From positions 10,351,647 to 10,415,646 of the forward strand of contig NW_004624776.1 in the NCBI RefSeq assembly GCF_000247695.1: a stretch of DNA of 64,000 nt. The letters are read 5' to 3'. Under the pieces are notes generated by a model. It saw only the letters and a list, made by a program, of their open reading frames with translations. It was not told the DNA's origin and made no database searches. The position numbers and the translations under genes were made by a program. Shown piece after piece: positions 43,705 through 53,204 of this stretch. The stretch's first letter is position 1, and each line of letters starts with the position of its first letter. The DNA comes from Heterocephalus glaber. Taxonomy: Eukaryota; Chordata; Mammalia; Rodentia; Bathyergidae.

Positions 43705-45333
43705 GACTTCTGGGAAGACAGTGGAGTGGTGAGCAGCAGAGAAAGAGCTTCTCTGAGATTTGGTGTCCTAACACTGGAATATAGTAGTGCAAGGAGGAGA
43801 AGAAAGGAAGTGAGTCTCCAGGACCCAGGAAGGATCTAAGGTGAGAACTGAAGTCTATGGAGAGTGAAGAAAGAGACTTTAATGAAGAGGAGGGAGGTAT
43901 AAAGCAGAGTTCTCTCTAAGAGCACAGATTCCCGAGGGAATGGTGGGCTGAACCTGCAGACTCTTGGTGACTGTTGGTGACCTCATAGGCCTCCATGGAG
44001 AATGCACCTGTGGAAAGGAGCACTGGACACACTGGACTGCAGCAGCTGGTGAGTTATCTGGGTTCAGATCTCACCCAGGAGAGGATGATTGGCTGGTAGC
44101 CATTTTGGAAAGGGGCCAACTGAGCTCAGAACTCAGAAGAGCTGTAGGGGACTTCATCTAGTGGCTCCCAGTCCCTCTGTGTGGGTGCAGATTTCAAGTC
44201 AGCAGAAGGTCAGGGAGTGGAGTTCAAGCTGGCAGGAGACACAGACTGTAGACACTTAGACTGCTGTAGGCTCAAGCAATCGGGTTTCAGCCTCACAGCC
44301 AGAAACCAGCCTGAACTTCAGAAGAACTAAAGGGGAGGCTGGCTGGGATTATCTGCTCCCCAGCTAGCTCCAGCTAGCTTGCTGGGATTAATCAATTTGG
44401 CTCTGGACTCTGTTTGCCCACATTTCCTAACAGTGACAGCAGAGACACACCTTGAATTGGGTGATCTGGGGTTTTTTCTTTTTTTCCCCCCACCTTTCTA
44501 GTTCTTGTTTTCTTTTGTTTTTTTCTTGATTGTTTGAACATGGTTTCTAGCCTTTTGTTGTTGTTCTGTTCTGTTGTTTTTATTTTTCCCTTTTCTCTTT
44601 CTCACCTGTCTCCGTCACCAGTTTCCTAAAGTTTGTCCTCCAGCCTTGCTTCTGATCTCTTCTTCTTCTTCTGTTTCTGTTTTTTACTCCCTCATCCCTT
44701 TTAAATCTTCTCCTCTTAAGGGTAAAATTGCCATATTAAGGGCTACAGTTTGTCATTTTCTAGGCTGTATTTGATGCTATTGTTATTGTTGATTGTACTA
44801 CTTTAGACAAGGTGACATAACTGTGCTAACCAGTTGTTCCTCCTGGTACACCATGACTGAAATTGCCTAAGGGTCTTAAAAAAATAAACAAACCTATAGG
44901 CCAGTTCCAAAGAACTGGCAGCTGGGCCAAGCAGGTAGAAACTTCTCATCCCCAATAAATTGAAGAGGTAGGATCCTGCAACATACTCAAAACCCAAAAG
45001 CTAGCTACATCTGGAAAACACTTCTGAGAAGTAGTCATTTCCTAAGTGTTCTGAATACGTGCAATAAAGCTACTCACCATAAGCAATTTACAAGCATCAA
45101 TCCAGGAATCGAACTTTAAAAAACAATAGAAAATGAGAAGACACTTAAACAAGATGCAGACCCCCCCCCAGCCCCCAACTTTCAGCTCACCAGAACCAAA
45201 CCTTGAGGGCAATGAGGTGGAACAACCTGAAAGCCACTCCCTCGGACTCTGAAGTGGTAATACCAGAAGTAACAAAGCTGATGAACGAGGCTCTAGAAAA
45301 AAATCAAAGCAGAAATAATTTCCCAGATAACTG
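43705..45333 (+). mobile_element. L1 5' half (5'UTR plus start of ORF1) with TSD
   Basis: This insert of about 1.63 kb starts GACTTCTGGGAAGACAGTGG, like the GACTTCCGGGAAGATGGCGG-type start of many mammalian L1 5'UTRs. It runs through a leader and a T-rich stretch and ends in an open segment of about 65 codons (45140-45333) with an acidic, coiled-coil-like run EVTKLMNEALEKNQS, taken as the ORF1 start. It stops with no poly(A). Both sides carry an exact 15-bp duplication TAAGGGAAGTCAAGT (43690-43704, 45334-45348). L1 assignment is by pattern and moderately firm; the flanking duplication is certain. Confidence 0.7.
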
Positions 45334-45393
45334 TAAGGGAAGTCAAGTTACAATGAGGTCATTAGGGTACACTTAATTAGGTAATTTGAACAG

Positions 45394-45428
45394 ACGCGCG
45401 CACGCACGCACACACACACACACACACG
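45394..45428 (+). repeat. (CG/CA)n microsatellite
   Basis: Alternating purine-pyrimidine run (GACGCGCGCACGCACGCACA then CA repeats); potential Z-DNA, inside the MLT1-like LTR. Confidence 0.92.
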
Positions 45429-45714
45429 GAGAATACCATGTTATATGGAGGCAGAGATCAGGGCACCACAACAGAAACCAAGGAGCAAAGATTATCAGCA
45501 AACCACTAGACTGAGATCTGGAACAGATTCTCTCTGATAGCTTTCTGGAAGAAGCTACCAAGACGATACCTTTATCTTGGACTTCCAGCCTCCAGAATGT
45601 GAGGAAATAAGTTTCGATTGTTTAAGCCACGTAGTCTATGCTATTTTGTTATGACAGCCTGAGGAGACTCATATCCTATTTGTTGTGCACTGATAGAAAG
45701 AAGTGATTATTTTG

Positions 45715-45786
45715 GTACGAGGGATCGAACTCGGGTCCTTGCATTTGCGAGGCAGGCGGTGGAACCACTGAGCTACAACCCCAGCC
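45715..45786 (-). repeat. ID-type SINE with TSD
   Basis: GTACGAGGGATCGAACTCGG to GCTACAACCCCAGCC. AGAAGTGATTATTTTG before and AGAAATGATTATTTTG after, one mismatch. Confidence 0.93.
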
Positions 45787-45889
45787 AGAAATGATTATTT
45801 TGAAATCACTGTAGATATAAACGAAGGTCTATTGCCAGGAAATTCTGCAGCTGAAGGGTTTTCCTTTTCTTCCTTTTGTCCCCCACCTT

Positions 45890-46062
45890 TTTTTTTTTTT
45901 TTTTTTTTTGATACTGGGGAATGAAATGAAGGCCTTCACGCTTAGCTTCAACCCCCAACCCTTTTTATTTTGAGACAGGGCCTCACTAAGTCACTAAGTT
46001 GCCCAGGCTAGGGTTGAACTGTGATTCTCCCAGAGTGTTCCTACCATGCCCAGCTGCAGCTA
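45890..46062 (-). repeat. ID+B1 composite SINE
   Basis: Long T run, antisense ID (GATACTGGGGAATGAAATGA), then B1 (GAGACAGGGCCTCACTAAGT). Confidence 0.78.
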
Positions 46063-46500
46063 GACTTTTGTAGTTCAGTTGTGTGCCATTAAGTCTGCAT
46101 CTTGAAAACAGTGTCCAGGACTGCTCTCTGGTTCATCTCATCTCTGTTGGACAATAGTCAAGAGGAATGGACGAAGGCTGAAGAAGGAGAGATGTCTTCA
46201 ACACATTCAGGATAACTCTAATCTATATTCAGACAAACAAATCCATTATTCCAAAATCTTTTTATTTTAGCAAATTTGTAAGAAGAGCGTAATGGACTTC
46301 TGGATCTACTGCTCCAGTTCAACAGTTAGTCATAGGTGGGATTTTTCTTTTTACAGGGCTGGGGCTTGAAGCCCCACTCATACCAAACTCATACATGTGC
46401 TCCATCACTGAGTTACAAGCCTGATACCCACACAGTCAATTTTGATTCCTACAGTGCTCCACCCCTGCCAAACTATTTTGAATTAAATTTCAGGATTTAT
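46063..46500. other. Unassigned stretch with old SINE trace
   Basis: 46357-46430 (GGGCTGGGGCTTGAAGCCCC, CTCCATCACTGAGTTACAAG) looks like an eroded antisense ID. The rest is unassigned. Confidence 0.4.
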
Positions 46501-46509
46501 ATCATTTTT

Positions 46510-46830
46510 AGCAATTCATTGAGATCTAATTTACATGAAGTATAGTTTACTGGTTTAAACTGTTATTAAGTTTACAGAGGTATACAACCATCACCATAAT
46601 TTAACTTTAGAACATTTCTGTCATCCTAAAAGAAAATCCTGTAACCATTAGCTGTCACTTTCTATGTTTGTTTTTTGTTTTTTTGGTTTTTTTGGTGCCA
46701 GGGATCGAACGTGGGTCCTTGTGCTTCCGTAGCAGTCGGCGAAACTACTGAGCTAAATCCCCGGCCTAGCTGTCACTTTCTATTTCCCCTCAACCTCCTC
46801 ATTTTATACCATTTTGCTTGTAAATAGTTC
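46510..46830 (-). repeat. Old L1 3'UTR region, antisense, with SINE
   Basis: AATTTACATGAAGTATAGTT, CATCACCATAATTTAACTTT and TCCTGTAACCATTAGCTGTC match an antisense L1M 3' region. An ID SINE splits it. Confidence 0.65.
46666..46766 (-). repeat. ID-type SINE with TSD
   Basis: TTTG-rich tail, GGTGCCAGGGATCGAACGTG to GCTAAATCCCCGGCC. Exact 17-bp duplication TAGCTGTCACTTTCTAT at 46649-46665 and 46767-46783. Confidence 0.95.
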
Positions 46831-47054
46831 ATGTGCACTTCTAAAAGATAGCAACTATTTTAAAAATACATACCAATATCATCAAATGTAATTTTACTCA
46901 ATAATTTAATATCAAAGATAAAATCAGTGTTCAGTTTCTTGATGATTTTATATTTTTTTCAGTTTGTTTCCTTGATTTTGTCTCCAAATAACATCCTTTA
47001 ATTTCATATTGCAATTGTTAGATATATTTTGTAGGTTTCTTTCTTTGTGTGGAA

Positions 47055-47130
47055 GAAAGTGCTGGGGACCAAACTCAGAGTCTTGTGTATGCTAGGCAAG
47101 CACTCTACCATTGAACTACACTCCTGCTCA
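47055..47130 (-). repeat. ID-type SINE, old subtype
   Basis: GTGCTGGGGACCAAACTCAG, GGCAAGCACTCTACCATTGA. Confidence 0.75.
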
Positions 47131-47131
47131 T

Positions 47132-47385
47132 CTCTTAGATTTCTTTTAATCTATGCATTATTTCCCTCTTTCTATCATTTTTTTCTTACAAATTTTTATG
47201 AAAGAAACTAGGTTATTTGCCTTCTAAAGTAGCCTAGTGCCTGACATTTTCTGATTATATCCCTGTGTTGTTCTTACTATATTCCACTGTGCCGTGTAGT
47301 TCCTATAAGTTGGTAGTTGGATCTGGGGACACAATTAGGCACAAATGTTTAAAACTCCCTCATAGATGGAAGTGTTACATCAAAT
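47132..47385. other. Unassigned, probably old L1 antisense
   Basis: ATTCCACTGTGCCGTGTAGT and neighbouring text are LINE-like but cannot be placed. Confidence 0.35.
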
Positions 47386-47388
47386 TTC

Positions 47389-47477
47389 CTTTTTTTTTTT
47401 TTGGTACGGAGGATTGAACTCAGGACCTTGCGCTTGCGAGACAGACGGCAGAATCACTGAGCTAAATCCCCGGCCCC
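47389..47477 (-). repeat. ID-type SINE
   Basis: T run, GGTACGGAGGATTGAACTCA to GCTAAATCCCCGGCCC. CAAA(T/C)TTC flanks. Confidence 0.92.
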
Positions 47478-47531
47478 AAACTTCTTTTTGAATGTACAGG
47501 ATACATCAGAGTATAAAAATAACTATATGGT

Positions 47532-47618
47532 AGGGGATGGGGACATAACGCAGTGGTAGCCCTGCCTCACAAGCACAAGGCCCTGAGTTTGATCCCTGGT
47601 ACTGGGGGAAAAAAAGTA
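47532..47618 (+). repeat. ID-type SINE
   Basis: GGGGATGGGGACATAACGCA, GAGTTTGATCCCTGGTACTG, A tail; imperfect ACTATA(T/G) flanks. Confidence 0.82.
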
Positions 47619-47636
47619 TATAGTTTAAAAACAATA

Positions 47637-47712
47637 GGGCTGGAGGTGTAGCTCAGTGGTAGAGTGGTTGCCTAGTATGGTTTCCATTTCCAGCACTGCA
47701 AATAAAATAAAT
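47637..47712 (+). repeat. ID-type SINE, older subtype
   Basis: GGGCTGGAGGTGTAGCTCAG, then a shortened body and CCAGCACTGCAAATAAAAT. Confidence 0.82.
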
Positions 47713-48104
47713 GGAACATCCAGCACCTACCATGAGGTTAAAAAAACAATGGGATGTCACCAGTATCTTAGAAACAACCAGTTTTCCTCTCCAACTAAAT
47801 CTTCCCTTCCCAAACTATTCCAGAGGTAACCTTTTTGATCTCATCATTCCTTCACTTTCCTTATAGCCCTTGAGAATGTCTTCCTAAGGAGAATGTTGTT
47901 TGACTTTACCATTATGTCTCTCATTATACGACTTGCTTTTCTCCTTCAACATTGTTGAGATTCATCCATATTTCAAGTTAGCTACAGCTCATTTATTTTT
48001 CATTGTTGTATGTTCTTGTATGAAGATACTACAATTTATCCTCTTTGTTAATGGACATTTAGATTGTTCCCAACTTTCGACACTACAAACAATACTGTGA
48101 GCAG

Positions 48105-48278
48105 TGCATGTGGGAGGCGCTAGGGATTGAACCCAAGATGCACCGTATTGCATTCCCAGCCCTTTCTATTTTTTATTTTGAGAGAGAATCTCTATAAGTT
48201 GCCCAGGTTGGGCTTACACTTGTAATCCCCCTCAGCTTCCCATGGCACCAGGATTATAGGAATGATACCTGGAGTGCA
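48105..48278 (-). repeat. ID+B1 composite SINE
   Basis: Antisense ID (GGCGCTAGGGATTGAACCCA), then B1 (TAAGTTGCCCAGGTTGGGCT). Confidence 0.75.
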
Positions 48279-48389
48279 TATGTGAGACTTTCTCTAAGGT
48301 ATATACCTAAGGGTGAAGCAGCTGGCTGGAGATTCTGCATATATTCAATTTAAGTAATGCCAAATTATTTTCCAGAGTACTTATACCAA

Positions 48390-48592
48390 AGCTAGATATG
48401 GTGGTGCATGTCTGTAGTCCAAGTTACTTTCAAGCCTGAGGCAGGAGGATCCAATCAGCCTGGGTAAATTACGGAGATCCTATCTCAAAATTAAAAATAA
48501 AAAGGGCTGGAGATGTACCTAGGGATTTGCTTAGCATGCAGGAGATTCTGGATTCAATTCCCAGTACCAGAAAAGAAAAAAAACAGAAAGCA
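48390..48592 (+). repeat. B1+ID composite SINE
   Basis: B1 (AGCTAGATATGGTGGTGCAT) then ID (GGGCTGGAGATGTACCTAGG) and an A tail. Confidence 0.8.
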
Positions 48593-48758
48593 AACCCAAG
48601 TGCTTATACCCATTTAAATTTCCACCAGCCATAGGCAAGCGTTCTCCATTGCTCCAAATTCTTGCCAACACTTAGTATTGGCTTTGCCAATTGGTGGTTT
48701 CAAACTGTTAATAAAAATGTGTAAATTTGTCCTCTATAGTTAATATTTCAACTGAATT

Positions 48759-49675
48759 AACTTAAAACAATCAGAACTCCCAAATTTAAAGACCCATTCC
48801 AAAAATGGCCATCTGAAATGAACAGACATTTCTCAGACAAAGAAATAGAAATGGCAAATAAACATATGAAAAAATGTTCATCACTGGTCGTTCATGAGAT
48901 GCAAATGAAAACAACACTGAGATTCCACCTCACCCCAGAAAGGATGGCTGCTATCAAGAAATCAACCAACAACAAATGCTGGCGGGGCTGTGGGGAAAGA
49001 GGAACCCTGTTCCACTGCTGGTGGGAGTGCAGACTGGTGCAACCACTGTGGAAATCAGTATGGAGATACCTCAAAGAACTAGGANNNNNNNNNNNNNNNN
49101 NNNNNNNNNNNNNNNNNNNNNNNNNNNNNNNNNNNNNNNNNNNNNNNNNNNNNNNNNNNNNNNNNNNNNNNNNNNNNNNNNNNNNNNNNNNNNNNNNNNN
49201 NNNNNNNNNNNNNNNNNNNNNNNNNNNNNNNNNNNNNNNNNNNNNNNNNNNNNNNNNNNNNNNNNNNNNNNNNNNNNNNNNNNNNNNNNNNNNNNNNNNN
49301 NNNNNNNNNNNNNNNNNNNNNNNNNNNNNNNNNNNNNNNNNNNNNNNNNNNNNNNNNNNNNNNNNNNNNNNNNNNNNNNNNNNNNNNNNNNNNNNNNNNN
49401 NNNNNNNNNNNNNNNNNNNNNNNNNNNNNNNNNNNNNNNNNNNNNNNNNNNNNNNNNNNNNNNNNNNNNNNNNNNNNNNNNNNNNNNNNNNNNNNNNNNN
49501 NNNNNNNNNNNNNNNNNNNNNNNNNNNNNNNNNNNNNNNNNNNNNNNNNNNNNNNNNNNNNNNNNNNNNGGGGAAAAATAAGAACCAAGAGAGATTATGT
49601 AAAGGTGCAAATTTCCAATGATGAATGTCATTATATTGTATACCTAAAGGGTACCAATAAAATAAAATTAAGAAA
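48759..49675 (+). mobile_element. 5'-truncated L1 with TSD and assembly gap
   Basis: Sense L1 ORF2 C-terminal frame ([40 protein letters not shown]) is open from 48818 to the gap. It resumes at 49570 with a 3' end ATTATATTGTATACCTAAAG and an AATAAAATAAAATT tail. Flanked by an exact 17-bp duplication AATATTTCAACTGAATT (48742-48758, 49676-49692). The perfect duplication and clean frame mark it as one of the youngest L1s here, but only the last part of ORF2 is present, so it is inert. Confidence 0.95.
49085..49569. other. Assembly gap (N)
   Basis: 485 undetermined bases inside the L1. Open frames drawn through it are meaningless. Confidence 1.
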
Positions 49676-49776
49676 AATATTTCAACTGAATTGACACAAA
49701 TCCTATTCATATATTCCTTAGGATTTTTCCATTACTCTCAGGAAAACATACAGCTTTATATTTTAAAAATGGCATT

Positions 49777-49866
49777 GGGCTGGGGATTTAGCTCAGTGGT
49801 GCTGCTGCCTGCCTTGCAAGTGCAAGGTTCCGAGTTCGATCCCCAGTATCAAAAAAAAAAAAAAAA
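49777..49866 (+). repeat. ID-type SINE
   Basis: GGGCTGGGGATTTAGCTCAG head, GAGTTCGATCCCCAGTATC, A17 tail. Confidence 0.93.
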
Positions 49867-49922
49867 AGAATTATGACATAGTTTCAATAACAACAGCTCA
49901 CTGGTGAAACACTTTAATGCTA

Positions 49923-49980
49923 TTTTTTTTTTGTACTGGGGATCGAACTCAGGACCTTGTGCTTGTGAGGCAGGCAGTAG
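49923..49980 (-). repeat. ID-type SINE, 5'-truncated, inverted partner
   Basis: T run, GTACTGGGGATCGAACTCAG to GTGAGGCAGGCAGTAG. It faces the SINE at 49777, and the DNA just outside it (49981-49997) is an exact inverted copy of 49867-49883. Confidence 0.9.
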
Positions 49981-50201
49981 AACTATGTCATAATTCTTGA
50001 AGAAAGAGAAAGGGGAGCAAGATATTTGTATAATTTAAGAGCTGGAAACCGGGTAAGTTGTTGGTAAGATGGATAATTACTCATTTAGCTATATGGTAGG
50101 TAAACCTTATGGTACTAAGAATCTAGAGAAAATACATCCTTTGTATGACTAATATAAGGTACTCCATCCAATACGGCAACAAACTCTTCTGATTTCTCCT
50201 C

Positions 50202-50208
<7 letters not shown>

Positions 50209-50238
<30 letters not shown>

Positions 50239-50240
50239 TT
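50209..50240 (+). repeat. (TTTA)n microsatellite
   Basis: About seven TTTA units. Confidence 0.93.
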
Positions 50241-50545
50241 TCTCCTCTTTTAACTCATTGTTCTTGGATGCTAGAAGCTTCTTCATGATAGGATTCATAT
50301 AATGAAGTTTGGATTCAAATTTTCATACATGAGCTATTTTGAAATTTGTAATCATCTTTTTCCTTTAAAACTTGCAGCAATTGAGATTTACGTAAGAGGC
50401 AATGTTTTAGATTTTAGCAATCAGAAGGCTCACTTTTCTTTCCAATACCAGCCTGCCTCTTTATCTCCTCATGTCCAGCTTATCTCATGCTTCCTTCCTC
50501 CAGTCCTCTTTCTAATCTAAGGTAGATAATAGACTTATTTGTTCA
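50241..50545. other. Unassigned intergenic stretch
   Basis: No element recognised. A 72-codon frame at 50302-50520 has no known product. Confidence 0.35.
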
Positions 50546-50547
50546 AG

Positions 50548-50668
50548 AAATGGGGAAGGCCTTGGTATGTTTCCCAGGCTAGCCTCGAACTCCTGGTTCA
50601 AGTAACCCTCCTGCCTCAGCCTCCTGAATAGCTGGGACTATAGGCATGTGCCACCATGACAGCTGATA
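50548..50668 (-). repeat. B1-like SINE
   Basis: GCCTTGGTATGTTTCCCAGG to TAGCTGGGACTATAGGCATG. Confidence 0.83.
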
Positions 50669-50749
50669 TTTAGATTTTTAAAACATTTTTAAATTGTGGT
50701 AAAATACATACATATTAAATTTACCATCTCGTTTTGTTTTTGTGCACAC

Positions 50750-50825
50750 GTGCACACACACTGGAGCAAACCTAGGGTCTCACACATTAAGCAAGCACTT
50801 TAGCACCAAACCATAAACTCGGCTC
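50750..50825 (-). repeat. ID-type SINE, old
   Basis: CACTGGAGCAAACCTAGGGT and TAAGCAAGCACTTTAGCACC. Confidence 0.55.
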
Positions 50826-51041
50826 CTATCATCCATTTTTAAGTGTACAGTTCAGTAGTGGTTAAGTGCATTCATTTGTTTTGCAACCAATCTCTAGAAC
50901 ACATTCCATCTCGCAAAACAAAAACTCTATATCCACTAAACAACCTCCTAGTGCTACCTCCCTCCAGCCCCTGGTAGCCACATTTTTACTTCCTTTCTCT
51001 ATTAATTTGACTACCTACTTCATGTAATGGAATCATACTGA

Positions 51042-51941
51042 GACAGCAGTGAAGGGCCTGAAGCTCCCTAGGAAGTACTTTTTATTTCTCTTCGCGGTTG
51101 CCCAAACATCTCGGAGGCAGCCAAGCACTAGACACCCCATGCTGCTCCTGAGACATTTGTTTTGGCTGCAGTAGGCTTCAGTTGCAGATTTATCCCAGAC
51201 GACTTGACCCTGCAACCTCTCTGGATGATTCTGCCCTACCACAGCCATTCTGAGTCAGGTCCATGAAGGGCTGCTCCTGTAACAATGACCAAAACATCAA
51301 GTCTCTGATGCTGTGCATGTGTTTTATATGAACAACCCAGCCATCCCTTTCATGCATCAGCTCATGCATTGTTTCCCTTTATGCTGCAACATAAATTCTC
51401 ATAAAGCCTCTTTTAGATGGCATATTTTTACCTATTCATGATTTCTGTCTTGAGTAGAGCATGCTGAATGGGTACACTAAGAGCTGGTAACATCAAAAGC
51501 CTCCAGTGCTGAAAGCAGCCAGCATCCAGGGCTGGTAACACTGAGGGCAGCTAGCAACAGAGAATGATGAAGAGCAAGGGACAAATGCCATGAGTCACCA
51601 TCTCCAGTGGCCAGAAGAGTTCTTGAAGCCTGCTGGCAGCTGCTAACTCCAAGCAGCAAGGAGGGCCACTAACACTAAGAGCCGATAGCTCCTGTCATTC
51701 ATTTTCATGCTCTTGACACTAAAAGAGCTACACTTTGTTGATTTGTGACTTCTATACAAATTAAGCAATGAAACCCCAAGCCAATTGGTCGCATGTTGGT
51801 GCCTGTACATGGATTCTTCCCTAAAGAGACCCCAGAAGAAGTGGGTGGACAGTGGTGACAGTCATCAGCAATGGAGAAGCAGCTCAAGAACTAGCCCTTT
51901 TCTGATTTCCATCTTACATGTGGTTAAAGATCCACACTAGC
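51042..51941. mobile_element. Unidentified ~0.9 kb insert, LTR-like
   Basis: A block of balanced GC content separates two adjoining parts of an old L1. It starts TGAGACAGCAG and ends near CACTAGCA, so TG...CA ends are possible. It contains loosely repeated units around AGCTGGTAACAT / GGCTGGTAACACTGAGGGC / CACTAACACTAAGAGC (51480-51690). No coding frame is recognisable. An LTR of an uncharacterised family is the best guess. Confidence 0.4.
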
Positions 51942-52048
51942 AGTGACAATATAGGATTTGTCCTTTTTGTGACTGGGTAATTTCACTTAACAGCCTGTCC
52001 TCAAGATTCACCTATATTGTATCATGTTTCAGAACTTCCCTCCTTTTT

Positions 52049-52128
52049 TTTTTCCGGTACTGGGGATCAAACTCAGGACTTGAGCTTGCAAGGCAGGCAT
52101 GGTGAAACTGAGCTAAATCCCCAGCCCC
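52049..52128 (-). repeat. ID-type SINE with TSD
   Basis: CCGGTACTGGGGATCAAACT to GCTAAATCCCCAGCCCC. AGAACTTCCCTCCTTTTT and AGAGCTTCCCTCCTTTTT flank it, one mismatch in 18. Confidence 0.94.
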
Positions 52129-52772
52129 AGAGCTTCCCTCCTTTTTAAAACTAAAAAAAACTTCATTGTATGTATTTACCACATTTAAAAAATCCATTCT
52201 CTGTCAGTGGTCCTGGGTTGCTTCCACCTTTCGGCCACTGTGAATGATGTTGCTACAAACATATGTGCACAAATATCTCTTCATAATCCTGCTGTCAGTT
52301 CTTTTGGGTATATATCCAGAAGTGGAATTGATAGATCATATGGTTTTTAAATATTTTGAGAAATCATTATACTATTTTCCATAGCAAGTGTCTTCAATCC
52401 CCAGGCCATGAGCCACTGCTCCATGGCTTGTTAGGAACCAGGGCATACAGCAGGAGGCTAGCAAGGGAAGGGAAGTGTCACCTGTATTTACAGCCACTCC
52501 CCATCATTTGAATTACTACCTGAGCTCTACCTCCTACCAGATCAGCAACAGCATTAGAATCTCATAGGAGCCCTAATGTGAGCTGAGCATGTGAGGGATC
52601 TAGGTTTTCCACTCCTTATAAGAATCTAACAACTGATACTCTGAAGTGGAGCTGAGGCAGTGAGGCTGGCTCTGGGGAGCAGCTGTAAATACAGATTAAC
52701 ACAAGCAGAGAGGTTTGACTGCACAGAGACAATAAATCAATTGGTTACAGACTTGGGTCAAAACCTTATCAG

Positions 52773-52960
52773 TTTTTTTTTTTTTTGCAAAACAGAAAGG
52801 GGCCAAGAGATGGAGGGCAGAAAGAGGGAGAGGAGGGGAAGGGAATAAAAAAGAACTAAAATGTGTTATGTACACGTACCAACTCCCCGCAATGAATGTA
52901 ATCATTATGTACTATAAACATGTACTAATAAAAAATTTTAAATATTAATCATTAAGAAGG
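52773..52960 (+). mobile_element. L1 3'UTR end inside the hAT element
   Basis: GGGGAAGGGAATAAAAAAG, TACCAACTCCCCGCAATGAA and CATGTACTAATAAAAAATT form an L1 3'UTR tail. The hAT text (ACCTTATCAG / AACTATCAG) is duplicated across it. It begins with an unusual T run. Confidence 0.75.
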
Positions 52961-53204
52961 AACTATCAGTGAGTAACAAGTAAAAACTAAGCTGCATCTG
53001 GTGGCAGGTTTTATAGTGGCGAAAGAATTGAAGTGCTTCAATTGTACAGCTATACCTACTGGGAGGCTTTAAATCAGAATCTGACACTTATTTTAGTCCA
53101 TGTATGGCCCACCCATGATTTCATTTACCACTTCCATCATGCCTCTTTCCAAAACAGTCCACTTGTCTCAGTCACAGTTTTCATGTGTCCACAAGCTAAA
53201 CCTG

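Larger units (their letters stand above)
43611..45675 (+). repeat. MLT1-like LTR split by a 5'-half L1
   Basis: The first part (43611-43704: GGCTGAATTGTGTCCACC, TTATTTGGAGATAAGGCC) and second part (45349-45675: AATGAGGTCATTAGGGTA, TTCCAGCCTCCAGAATGTGA, TAAGCCACGTAGTCTATGC) join into one MLT1-type LTR once the insert between is removed. Confidence 0.8.
47775..48725 (-). repeat. Old L1 3' region, antisense, two SINEs inside
   Basis: GAGATTCATCCATATTTCAA, TTAATGGACATTTAGATTGT, AAGTAATGCCAAATTATTTT and CATTTAAATTTCCACCAGCC follow L1 ORF2 end in reverse. Confidence 0.72.
50685..52384 (-). repeat. Old L1 3' region, antisense, with ~0.9 kb insert
   Basis: First part (50685-51041: AAGTGTACAGTTCAGTAGTG, CAGCCCCTGGTAGCCACATT, TGTAATGGAATCATAC) and second part (51942-52384: ATATAGGATTTGTCCTTTTT, CATTCTCTGTCAGTGGTCCT, TGGGTATATATCCAGAAGTG) are adjacent pieces of one antisense L1M-type 3' region. 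An ID SINE and a long unidentified block interrupt it. Confidence 0.72.

Noticed and set aside
48818..49710. Open frames of up to 272 codons across the N run
   Set aside because: Undetermined bases cannot be translated; the flanks are L1 ORF2.
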